A stretch of 7,369 nucleotides of DNA, taken from Calditrichia bacterium. Its GTDB lineage: Bacteria > Calditrichota > Calditrichia > JAJRVZ01. The stretch is taken from positions 1-7,369 of the forward strand of contig DAOWAQ010000094.1 of NCBI GenBank assembly GCA_030634505.1, in the 5' to 3' direction. Both the position numbers and the translations under genes were made by a program. Numbering within the stretch: the stretch's first letter is position 1; every line of letters begins with the position of its first letter. The notes below the pieces were generated by a model. The model had not been told where the DNA came from and did not search any database. It was given only the letters and a program-made list of their open reading frames with translations. Shown one piece after another: positions 1-6,657 of this stretch.

Positions 1-1
1 A

Positions 2-643
2 AGATTTCATATATATTCAAAATTTGTTATAATTGCATCAGGTTTTTTTGATAACCCGAATATGTTAAATATTCAGGGTGAAAATTTAGCTCATGTCTCA
101 CATTATTATGCAGAACCCTTTCTGTATTATGGGAAGAAAGTAATTGTTGTAGGCGGAAAAAATTCCGCAGTTGAAGCAGCTTTAGATTTATACAGATCCG
201 GAGTTGATGTAACAATGATACATCACAAAGATACAATAAAAGAAAGTATAAAATATTGGATATTACCCGACATAAAAAATAGAATTGAATCTGGTGAAAT
301 AAAAACATTCTTAAATTCAAAATTAATGGAAATTAATAATACTTCTGTTATTGTCGAAAATAATGGAAAAGAAATATCAATCCAGGCAGATGCTATTTTA
401 TTATTAACAGGATATCACCCAAATTGTGAGTTATTGGAAAAAGCTACTATCAATATTAATAAAGAGACATTAGTACCTGAATTCGATGAAGATACTTTGG
501 AATCAAATGTGAATGGGATTTATCTTGCAGGATCCATAATTGCAGGAAAAAATTCAAATAAAATATTTATCGAGAATAGTAGAGAACATGGTGATAAAAT
601 AATTAATCATGTTTGGAATTCAATTGGTCAAAAATCAATATAA
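2..643 (+). CDS. ypdA: YpdA-family bacillithiol-disulfide-reductase-like flavoprotein, 5'-truncated
   Basis: This is the C-terminal 213 residues of a thioredoxin-reductase-like FAD/NAD(P)H oxidoreductase. The reading frame is open to the window edge, upstream of the ATG at 62, and those upstream codons encode a family motif (IIASGFFDNPN, like the ATGYYDNPN of YpdA), so the ATG at 62 is internal. A second nucleotide-binding fold follows (VIVVGGKNSAVEAAL, about visible residues 47-61), then LLTGYHPN and a C-terminal FAD-site segment (GIYLAGSI). Known YpdA proteins are about 320-330 residues and reduce bacillithiol disulfide with NADPH in the cytoplasm, so roughly 110 N-terminal residues, including the first FAD Rossmann motif and the conserved N-terminal cysteine, lie outside the window. 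The gene sits 36 nt before the PTS genes on the same strand, with no terminator between. The YpdA subgroup is a confident match by motif; the substrate (bacillithiol or a derivative) is inferred. Confidence 0.85.
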   Translation, partial: RFHIYSKFVIIASGFFDNPNMLNIQGENLAHVSHYYAEPFLYYGKKVIVVGGKNSAVEAALDLYRSGVDVTMIHHKDTIKESIKYWILPDIKNRIESGEIKTFLNSKLMEINNTSVIVENNGKEISIQADAILLLTGYHPNCELLEKATININKETLVPEFDEDTLESNVNGIYLAGSIIAGKNSNKIFIENSREHGDKIINHVWNSIGQKSI

Positions 644-679
644 TAATTTGAAATATAGTAACATCTGTAATATACTTTA

Positions 680-1375
680 ATGTTTTTCGAGATTAATTTG
701 GAAAATGTATTTATCAGTTTAGTTGGCAGTTTAATAGTTCTCGATACAACAGTAGCATTCCAATTTTTAATTTCACAACCTTTAATTGCCTGTACATTAT
801 TGGGTTGGTTTTTAGGTGATCCGTATCTTGGTATGCAGATTGGTATTTTTCTTCAACTTTTGTGGTTAAGTAATATGCCAGTTGGTGCCTCAATTGTTCC
901 TGAAGGAAATTTTGCAGCAATAGTGATCACGGCATTAGTGATCAGATATTCACAACTATTTCCAAATTTCTACACTGTTTTAATCATAGCTATTTTATTT
1001 GGAGTTTTTATAAGTTATGTCGGTGGACAATTAATAATAATTATTAGAAAATCAAATTCATATTTATTGAAAAAGGTAATTAATGATATAAGAAAAGGTA
1101 ATATTCATCCATTAGGTTATATAAATATAATTTCATTAATTTTTCATTATCTGGGAATGTTCTTTGCCATATTAGTTGCTTTAAATATGGGAGATTTTTT
1201 ATATTCTGGTATTGATTTCATTCCAATAGAATGGGAAAATTATTTTAAACGCGCCTCGTTTGTTGTTTTAGGGGTGGGAGCAGGACTTATAATCCCGGTT
1301 TTTTCAGAAAGATATTCGAAAACTATTACAATTGCTGGTGTACTAATTGGATTTATGGTTTTTTATAGTATGTAG
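680..1375 (+). CDS. PTS system, mannose/fructose/sorbose family, EIIC membrane component
   Basis: This is a predicted polytopic inner-membrane protein of 231 residues that would form part of the sugar channel of a mannose-family phosphotransferase permease together with EIID. The N-terminal half carries the family pattern: LDTTVAFQFLISQPLIACT (about 21-39), GWFLGDPYLGMQIG (42-55), the QLLWLSNMPVGA segment (59-70) and a conserved Pro in SIVPEGNFAA (71-80). Hydrophobic stretches lie near 11-31, 34-62, 78-90, 98-122, 148-170, 192-206 and 214-230. It is somewhat shorter than E. coli ManY (about 266). The ATG at 680 is chosen because an in-frame TAA lies 9 nt upstream of it (668-670) and the family homology begins at once. 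No Shine-Dalgarno sequence is visible. The stop is 2 nt from the EIID start. The transported sugar cannot be read from the sequence. No EIIA or EIIB gene is present in this window. Confidence 0.9.
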   Translation: MFFEINLENVFISLVGSLIVLDTTVAFQFLISQPLIACTLLGWFLGDPYLGMQIGIFLQLLWLSNMPVGASIVPEGNFAAIVITALVIRYSQLFPNFYTVLIIAILFGVFISYVGGQLIIIIRKSNSYLLKKVINDIRKGNIHPLGYINIISLIFHYLGMFFAILVALNMGDFLYSGIDFIPIEWENYFKRASFVVLGVGAGLIIPVFSERYSKTITIAGVLIGFMVFYSM

Positions 1376-1377
1376 AT

Positions 1378-2151
1378 ATGGCAGAAAATAAAATTACATA
1401 TTTAACTCTTTTTAAAGTATTTTTAAGATCTTTTTTGATTCAGGCAGTATGGAATTATCAAAGTATGCAGTCTATTGGTTTTTGTTTTGCATTATCACCC
1501 ATTGCCAAAAAATTATTTAAATCTCAGGATCAAAGGAAAGAGTTTTATAACAGGCACTTAAATTTTTTTAATGCTCATCCTTATTTTTCTTCTTATGCTT
1601 TAGGTGCTATATCAAAAATTGAAGAGGAATTATCTACAAAAGAAAACCCGGATTATGAAATTATATCGCGATTTAAGAATGCATTAATAGGGCCGTTAGG
1701 AGCCATAGGTGATCAACTCGTATGGGCTACAATAAAACCAACTTCAATTTTAATTGGCCTGATAGGAGTTTTAATTATTACAGATATTCAATCTAAAATT
1801 TATTTTATATTTTTGCTATTGGCAATTTATAATATTCCTCATATATATATTAGATTATTTGGAATATTAAACGGTTACCAAAAAGGTTTTGAAGTTTCAA
1901 AAGTCTTGAATGCAAAAAATTATGAAATGATGAGAGAGATTTATGGTATATTAGGGACAGTCGCACTAGGAATATATATAGGTTTCTCTATATTAAAATA
2001 TGGATCAAGTGATTTGCTTAACTCCGGTTTTTTTATTTTCGGAGCTATATTTTCTTATATTATGTATCAATGGAAAAAATCTGTTTATCGGAGTATAATA
2101 TTTCCGATAATTTTAGGTGTTTTCATCGGTTATTTAGTGGAAATTTTATGA
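1378..2151 (+). CDS. PTS system, mannose/fructose/sorbose family, EIID membrane component
   Basis: This 257-residue protein is the EIID partner of the preceding EIIC in a mannose-type PTS permease. It matches the ManZ family from the start: FLRSFLIQAVWNYQSMQSIG (15-34) corresponds to the R-S-x-x-x-Q-x-x-W-N-Y/F signature, FNAHPYF (64-70) to the FNTHP motif, and IGPLGAIGDQLVWATIKP (104-121) to the GPxAGIGD motif. Membrane segments are likely at about 123-135, 140-156, 190-206, 213-230 and 239-254. E. coli ManZ is slightly longer (about 283). The ATG at 1378 follows the EIIC stop by 2 nt and has no clear ribosome binding site, so translation is probably coupled to EIIC. The stop codon overlaps the HPr start (ATGA, 2148-2151). 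Family assignment is firm; substrate is unknown. Confidence 0.92.
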   Translation: MAENKITYLTLFKVFLRSFLIQAVWNYQSMQSIGFCFALSPIAKKLFKSQDQRKEFYNRHLNFFNAHPYFSSYALGAISKIEEELSTKENPDYEIISRFKNALIGPLGAIGDQLVWATIKPTSILIGLIGVLIITDIQSKIYFIFLLLAIYNIPHIYIRLFGILNGYQKGFEVSKVLNAKNYEMMREIYGILGTVALGIYIGFSILKYGSSDLLNSGFFIFGAIFSYIMYQWKKSVYRSIIFPIILGVFIGYLVEIL

Positions 2152-2417
2152 TTGAAGAATTAATGGTTATTGAAAATAAACATGGATTACATGCGCGACC
2201 TGCCGCACAATTCGTTAAAATTGCCGGAAAATTTAAATCAGACATAAAAGTAGTCAAAGATGACCTCGAGGTAAATGGTAAAAGTATTATGGGTATCATG
2301 ATGTTGGCAGCTGAACCAGAAAGTGAAATTACCATTATTACTAACGGAGAAGATGAAAAGGAAGCAATGGAAGCACTGCGCGAATTGATTAAAAAACATT
2401 TTTACGAAGATGAATAA
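2148..2417 (+). CDS. ptsH: HPr, histidine-containing phosphocarrier protein of the PTS
   Basis: HPr takes phosphate from Enzyme I on a histidine and passes it to EIIA domains. The frame is open further upstream (an ATG at 2070), but that extension lies inside the EIID gene and has no HPr similarity. Starting at 2148 gives an 89-residue protein, normal HPr length, and puts the catalytic histidine of HGLHARPA exactly at position 15, with Arg17 next to it. The regulatory serine in NGKSIMGIMML falls at position 46, the site phosphorylated by HPr kinase/phosphorylase in bacteria that have that enzyme. A second in-frame ATG at 2163 would shorten it by five residues and is less likely. The start overlaps the EIID stop by 4 nt and the 3' end overlaps Enzyme I by 8 nt. 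Only a weak GTGG-like ribosome binding site is present at 2137-2140. Confidence 0.96.
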   Translation: MIEELMVIENKHGLHARPAAQFVKIAGKFKSDIKVVKDDLEVNGKSIMGIMMLAAEPESEITIITNGEDEKEAMEALRELIKKHFYEDE

Positions 2418-4170
2418 AAATAAAAAACAATTTGAATTTGATGCTTTAATTTTGTCACCAGGAATTGCAATGGGACCTGCATTTTTTTTCCGGCGAATTG
2501 CAATTGACTTAGAAGAATACAATTATAAAGTGACAGATATTGAAAAAGAAATAAATGCTTTTCATAAAGCATGTGGTTCATCTAAAGAAAACTTGATTCA
2601 CACACAACAATTAAGCAAAAAATTGTATGACGATCAGTTTAGTGATGTATTTGAAAGTCAGATCGCAATTTTAGAAGATACAATTTTTTTACAGGAAATT
2701 GAAAATGAAATAAAGAAAGGGAAAAAAAGCGCTGCAATTGCAATTAATAATATTTTTAAAATGAAAAAAGAGTATTTTCTAAATTTAGATAATGAATACT
2801 TCAGGGATCGTGCTCTTGATATTGCAGATTTAAAACAAAAATTACTTCATGAAATTTTCGGGATTGGAACTGACTATCAGTTATCTGTGCCATCGATTAT
2901 TTTTTCTGAACTTCTAACACCTTCAGACACAGTTAATTTTAATAGAAATTTAATATTAGGATTTGTTACAGATACAGGCGGTAAAACTTCTCATGCATCA
3001 ATTATGGCCAAATCTTTACATATTCCATCTGTTGTAAATAGTGATAATCTTTCAAAAATTATTATGTCGGGTGATTATGTCATAATTGATGGTTATATAG
3101 GCAAAATATTTGTCAATCCATCTCAAAAAACTATTGATGAGTGTATCGTTAGAAAATCAAAATTTGAAGACCATCGCGCTAAACTGGTCAAAGAAACTAA
3201 TCTTCCTTGCATGACACTGGATAATGAAGAAGTAAAAATTTATGCGAATGTTGAATTTGTTGATGAACTTGATGAAGTAAAATTAAATGGTGGAGAAGGA
3301 ATAGGATTATTTAGAACAGAAGGATTGTTTTTTGAACGCGATTCAATCCCCACTGAGGAAGAACAATTTGTTTTATACAAGAAATTTGCTGAAAAATTAA
3401 AGGATATACCAATAATTTTGCGAACTGTTGATGCCGGCGGAGATAAACTTATTAAAGATATAAACCAGCCCCAGGAAAACAATCCATTTTTGGGATGGCG
3501 TGGTATCCGGGTTTATCTGGATGAACCAGAAATATTTATAAATCAATTAAGAGCAATATTTCGTTCAAATATAAATGGAAATATAAAGATATTACTTCCT
3601 ATGATTTCATGCATTAGAGAATTGCGACAAGCTAAAGAAATAATTGAAGAGGTAAAAAATCAGCTTGAAAAAGAAAAAATTCAATTTAATCCAAAAACCG
3701 AACTTGGAATTATGATTGAAACTCCTGCTGCTGCAATGATGGCAGATATTTATATGGGTGAGGTTGATTTTTTAAGTATTGGGACAAATGATTTAACACA
3801 ATATACACTTGCGGTAGATAGAACAAATATTAAAATAGCAAAATTGTTTAATGATATGCATCCAGCGGTATTGAAACTTATTAAAAATGTGGTTGAAATA
3901 AGTGATCAAAATCAAAAAGAAATTAGTGTTTGTGGAGAACTTGCCGGTAATCCAAGGGCAGTTGCTATATTGCTTGGTTTAGGCGTCAGAATTTTAAGTG
4001 TTAGTCCAATATTAATTCCAGAAATTAAAAAAGTAATTCGTTCTGTGTCTCTTACGGATTGTAAAAAACTTGTGGATTCTATACTTTATTGTGATGATGC
4101 TTTTAAGGTAATTGAAAAAGCAGATAGATTTTTTGAAGATAAAATTCCAAACTATGAATATTTAGTTTAA
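2410..4170 (+). CDS. ptsI: Phosphoenolpyruvate-protein phosphotransferase (PTS Enzyme I)
   Basis: Enzyme I autophosphorylates from phosphoenolpyruvate and transfers the phosphate to His15 of HPr in the cytoplasm. The 586 residues match the family's usual size (about 570-580). Domains in order: an N-terminal swivelling/HPr-binding region (about 10-240) with the active histidine, His195, in GGKTSHASIMA (190-200), and a C-terminal PEP-binding TIM barrel (about 265-575). The barrel shows GIGLFRTEGLF (297-307), ILRTVDAGGDK (336-346), GWRGIR (362-367), IETPAAAMM with Glu437, the signature FLSIGTNDLTQYTLAVDR (454-471), and the catalytic cysteine Cys508 in VCGELAG. All expected active-site residues are present, so the protein should be active. 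Its ATG lies inside the end of the HPr gene (8-nt overlap) without a strong ribosome binding site, which suggests coupling. It is a general, not nitrogen-type, EI because no N-terminal GAF domain is present. Confidence 0.97.
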   Translation: MNKNKKQFEFDALILSPGIAMGPAFFFRRIAIDLEEYNYKVTDIEKEINAFHKACGSSKENLIHTQQLSKKLYDDQFSDVFESQIAILEDTIFLQEIENEIKKGKKSAAIAINNIFKMKKEYFLNLDNEYFRDRALDIADLKQKLLHEIFGIGTDYQLSVPSIIFSELLTPSDTVNFNRNLILGFVTDTGGKTSHASIMAKSLHIPSVVNSDNLSKIIMSGDYVIIDGYIGKIFVNPSQKTIDECIVRKSKFEDHRAKLVKETNLPCMTLDNEEVKIYANVEFVDELDEVKLNGGEGIGLFRTEGLFFERDSIPTEEEQFVLYKKFAEKLKDIPIILRTVDAGGDKLIKDINQPQENNPFLGWRGIRVYLDEPEIFINQLRAIFRSNINGNIKILLPMISCIRELRQAKEIIEEVKNQLEKEKIQFNPKTELGIMIETPAAAMMADIYMGEVDFLSIGTNDLTQYTLAVDRTNIKIAKLFNDMHPAVLKLIKNVVEISDQNQKEISVCGELAGNPRAVAILLGLGVRILSVSPILIPEIKKVIRSVSLTDCKKLVDSILYCDDAFKVIEKADRFFEDKIPNYEYLV

Positions 4171-4176
4171 GAGGAG
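4171..4176 (+). promoter_or_regulatory. Shine-Dalgarno site for the PGI/PMI gene
   Basis: GAGGAG lies directly after the Enzyme I stop codon and 11 nt before the ATG at 4188. It supports that start. It is a clear anti-16S match, in contrast to the weak or absent sites before the PTS genes upstream. Confidence 0.7.
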
Positions 4177-4187
4177 CACTCCCCAAA

Positions 4188-5228
4188 ATGTACTCTTTTG
4201 ATAAAAACAATTTCGTAAATTACTTAAAACAATTTCCTAACCAGATAATCAAGGTATTGGAAAGTTTCAATCAAAAAAAAATTAAACTTGATAAATCAAG
4301 AATAGAAAATATTATTTGTCTTGGAATGGGCGGATCAGCTATTGCCGGTGATATATTTAAAGAAGCATTATTTGATAAGTTGAATCTACCTTTATATGTA
4401 ATCAGGGGATATCAAATCCCTCAATATTGCAATGAAAAAACTCTGGTTATTGCTTGTAGTTATTCCGGTAATACTGAGGAAACTTTAAGTGCAGTTAACA
4501 AAGCAAATGATAAAAATGCGCAAATTGTTGTTATAACATCTGGTGGTGAATTAAAAAATCTCGCTAAAGTAAACAAATGGACTGAATTAAATATCCCGGG
4601 TAAATTGCCTCCGAGACAAGCATTTGGATATTTGTTTTTCTCAATTTTATTATTGTTAAATCATCTTAAGATTTGCAAAGTAACTGTCAATGAAATTAAA
4701 AGTATAATTAGATTAAGTAAAAAAATCGTCCAGTGGAATTTCGATAAATCCTCCGCAGACAGAATATTATCAAAAGAACTTGCGAAACAGATACAGAATA
4801 AAATTCCGATTATATATGCCACAACACCATATTTTGGTTCAGTTGCAATGAGATGGAAAACACAATTTCAGGAAAATTCAAAATCTATGGCATTTTATAA
4901 TACTATTCCGGAAATGAATCATAATGAAATTGTTGGATGGGAAATGGAACATGATGCCTTAAATCAATTTATTGTGATTTTTTTGCAATGTGAAGACATG
5001 CCGCCAAGGATTGCCACCAGGATTGAATTAACAAAAAATATAATCAAGGCGAAAGGTGTTGATATTGCTGAAATATATGCAGAAGGCAAAACCCGGCTGG
5101 AAAAAGCAATTTCGTTAGTTTTGTTAGGTGACTGGATTAGTTATTATTTGGCTATTTTTTATAAGAAAAATCCAGAATCAATCTTAAATATTGATTATTT
5201 AAAATCAGAATTGAATAAATTAGATTAA
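4188..5228 (+). CDS. Bifunctional phosphoglucose/phosphomannose isomerase
   Basis: This 346-residue SIS-domain isomerase probably interconverts glucose-6-P or mannose-6-P with fructose-6-P in the cytoplasm. It belongs to the PGI/PMI family first described in Crenarchaeota and also found in bacteria, not to the classical Pgi or ManA families. The N-terminal SIS domain carries CLGMGGSAIAGD (44-55), CSYSGNTEET (90-99) and PPRQAFGYLF (141-150). The C-terminal half has RWKTQFQENSK (222-232) and PEMNHNEIVGWE (241-252). Glu229 and His245 are 16 residues apart, the same spacing as the catalytic Glu203/His219 pair recalled for the Pyrobaculum enzyme. Lys339 near the C-terminus is a candidate for that enzyme's Lys298. 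The start is set by the GAGGAG site. The gene lies 17 nt after Enzyme I, so its product would take the phosphosugar made by a mannose/glucose PTS into glycolysis. Dual specificity is inferred from the family. Confidence 0.9.
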   Translation: MYSFDKNNFVNYLKQFPNQIIKVLESFNQKKIKLDKSRIENIICLGMGGSAIAGDIFKEALFDKLNLPLYVIRGYQIPQYCNEKTLVIACSYSGNTEETLSAVNKANDKNAQIVVITSGGELKNLAKVNKWTELNIPGKLPPRQAFGYLFFSILLLLNHLKICKVTVNEIKSIIRLSKKIVQWNFDKSSADRILSKELAKQIQNKIPIIYATTPYFGSVAMRWKTQFQENSKSMAFYNTIPEMNHNEIVGWEMEHDALNQFIVIFLQCEDMPPRIATRIELTKNIIKAKGVDIAEIYAEGKTRLEKAISLVLLGDWISYYLAIFYKKNPESILNIDYLKSELNKLD

Positions 5229-5274
5229 GTGTTGGATTAAATAAATTAAATTTTAAATCTGTTTTATCAAAATA

Positions 5275-5281
5275 AAAGGAA
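5275..5281 (+). promoter_or_regulatory. Shine-Dalgarno site for metK
   Basis: AAAGGAA lies 6 nt before the ATG at 5288, good spacing that supports this start. The rest of the 59-nt gap (5229-5287) is AT-rich. I see no SAM riboswitch in it, and it is too short for the known SAM-I type. I see no convincing terminator there either, so read-through from the isomerase gene is likely. Confidence 0.65.
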
Positions 5282-5287
5282 AGTTAA

Positions 5288-6421
5288 ATGACTGATTATA
5301 TCTTTAGCTCGGAATCTGTCACGGAAGGTCATCCGGATAAAATTGCCGATCAGATTTCAGATGCAATTCTTGATGATATTATTAAAGAAGACCCATATGG
5401 TCGAGTAGCATGTGAAACATTCGTAACTACTGGATTAACACTAATTGGCGGAGAAATTACAACCAAATGCTATGTAGATATTCCCCAAATTGCCAGACAA
5501 GTGATAAAAGATATTGGCTATATCGACGCAAAGTATGGTTTTGACTATGAGACATGTGCAGTTTTAACTTCAATTGATCAGCAATCCGGTGATATTGCGA
5601 TGGGAGTAGACAGAGCAGGTGCGGGTGATCAAGGAATGATGTTTGGATATGCAACAAAGGAAACTCCGGAACTTATGCCAATGCCAATAAGCTTAGCTCA
5701 TAAAATAACAAAAAAATTATCTGACTTAAGAAAATCAAAAGAAATTCCTTACCTTCGACCGGACGGTAAATCACAGGTATCTGTAAGATATAAAGATGGA
5801 AAACCGATTTCAGTTGAGAATGTAGTAGTTTCTACTCAACATCATCCCGAAGCAGACAACGAAACAATTCGTAAAGATATAATTGAAAAGGTCATTAAGG
5901 CAGTTATTCCATCTAATTTCCTGAATAAAGAAGAATTTTATGTTAATCCTACAGGTAGATTTGTAATTGGTGGACCACAGGGTGATACCGGCTTAACAGG
6001 AAGAAAAATAATAGTTGATACATACGGTGGTGCATATTCTCATGGTGGTGGAGCCTTTTCAGGAAAAGATCCTACAAAAGTTGATAGATCAGCATCTTAC
6101 TTTGCAAGATATGTGGCAAAGAATATAGTTGGTGCGGATTTAGCAGATAAATGTGGTATTCAGGTCGCTTATGCTATTGGCGTCGCTAAACCAGTTTCCT
6201 TAATGGTAGAAACCTTTGGTACAGGGAAAATCAAAGATGAACAACTTGTAGAAATATTACGGAAAGTTTTTGACTTTACTCCTGCAGGTATCATTGAAGC
6301 ATTACAGTTATTAAAACCGATTTACAGAAAAACAGCTGCCTATGGTCACTTTGGAAGAGAGGAGAAAGAATTCTCCTGGGAAAGAACTGACAGGGTTAAA
6401 GATTTGTTAAAAGAGGTGTAA
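5288..6421 (+). CDS. metK: S-adenosylmethionine synthase (methionine adenosyltransferase)
   Basis: MetK makes S-adenosylmethionine, pyrophosphate and phosphate from methionine and ATP in the cytoplasm. The 377 residues are close to the usual 380-400. The N-terminus shows FSSESVTEGHPDKIADQISD (6-25) with the active-site His15 and the metal ligand Asp17. The ATP-site signature GAGDQGMMFGYA is at 111-122, the second signature GGGAFSGKDPTKVDRSA at 253-269 with lysines 260 and 264, and a late YGHFGR motif at 352-357. No residue expected in the active site is missing. The ATG at 5288 has a good ribosome binding site and gives a standard N-terminus. It is the last gene of the plus-strand unit, followed 16 nt later by a strong hairpin terminator. 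Its link to the sugar genes is probably only positional; it may also have its own promoter in the 59-nt gap, but I could not identify one. Confidence 0.98.
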   Translation: MTDYIFSSESVTEGHPDKIADQISDAILDDIIKEDPYGRVACETFVTTGLTLIGGEITTKCYVDIPQIARQVIKDIGYIDAKYGFDYETCAVLTSIDQQSGDIAMGVDRAGAGDQGMMFGYATKETPELMPMPISLAHKITKKLSDLRKSKEIPYLRPDGKSQVSVRYKDGKPISVENVVVSTQHHPEADNETIRKDIIEKVIKAVIPSNFLNKEEFYVNPTGRFVIGGPQGDTGLTGRKIIVDTYGGAYSHGGGAFSGKDPTKVDRSASYFARYVAKNIVGADLADKCGIQVAYAIGVAKPVSLMVETFGTGKIKDEQLVEILRKVFDFTPAGIIEALQLLKPIYRKTAAYGHFGREEKEFSWERTDRVKDLLKEV

Positions 6422-6436
6422 AACCAATCAAAAACT

Positions 6437-6465
6437 AAAAAGCGGATTTTATATTCGCTTTTTTT
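6437..6465. terminator. Intrinsic terminator, probably bidirectional, between convergent units
   Basis: A 10-bp stem (AAAAAGCGGA, 6437-6446, pairing with 6454-6463, with one G-T wobble) encloses a 7-nt loop and runs into a seven-T tract (6459-6465) on the plus strand, 16 nt after the metK stop. Read on the minus strand the same stem is followed by TTTTTAGTTTTT, so it can also end the minus-strand unit whose last stop is at 6475-6477. Strength is inferred from appearance only. Confidence 0.85.
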
Positions 6466-6474
6466 ATAACAATT

Positions 6475-6651
6475 TTATTCGATCTCTTCAAAATCTGCAT
6501 CTTCAATTTTTTTATCATCAATTTTTCTTTTTTTATTTGAGTCAGATTTTCCACTTTTTACTTTTGTATTATCACGTTTCGGCATTAAGAGCGATCTGAA
6601 AATTTTGAAAACAAAGTAACCTACTATTAAAAATAAAAGTAATCTTAGCAT
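6475..6651 (-). CDS. Small single-pass membrane protein, 58 residues, function unknown
   Basis: This short frame starts with ATG at 6651-6649 and ends at TAA 6477-6475. The N-terminal 23 residues (MLRLLLFLIVGYFVFKIFRS and a short run after it) form one hydrophobic segment with basic flanks, consistent with an uncleaved membrane anchor. Residues 25-43 are rich in Lys, Arg, Ser and Asp. The tail ends in IEDADFEEIE, acidic and probably disordered. Similar short proteins (membrane anchor, charged linker, a DADFEEI-like end) occur in Bacteroidota and Ignavibacteria genomes as I recall, always as hypothetical proteins; I know no function. It lies 6 nt after the deoxynucleoside kinase stop, with an AAGG ribosome binding site inside the end of that gene, so the two are probably co-transcribed. 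The non-random composition, operon spacing and following terminator support a real gene. Confidence 0.72.
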   Translation of the reverse strand: MLRLLLFLIVGYFVFKIFRSLLMPKRDNTKVKSGKSDSNKKRKIDDKKIEDADFEEIE

Positions 6652-6657
6652 TCTGAT

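Noticed and set aside
62..64. ATG at 62 as the true start of the first gene
   Set aside because: The same frame is open to the window edge and encodes a conserved YpdA motif upstream, so this methionine is internal.
2070..2147. N-terminal extension of HPr from the ATG at 2070
   Set aside because: The extra 26 residues lie inside the EIID reading frame and have no HPr similarity; the start at 2148 gives exact HPr numbering (His15, Ser46).
4171..4184. GGAG and CTCC next to each other around the PGI/PMI ribosome binding site, possibly a switch that hides the site
   Set aside because: The 4-bp stem would need a 2-nt loop, which is not feasible, and the alternative pairing is only 3 bp. It is most simply a Shine-Dalgarno site followed by a C-rich spacer.
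5229..5270. A TTGGAT-like -35 element as the start of a metK promoter
   Set aside because: No acceptable -10 element is found at suitable spacing, and in such AT-rich DNA partial matches are expected by chance.
5229..5287. Possible SAM-responsive riboswitch before metK
   Set aside because: The gap is only 59 nt, very AT-rich, and shows none of the conserved helices or GC-rich junctions of SAM riboswitches.
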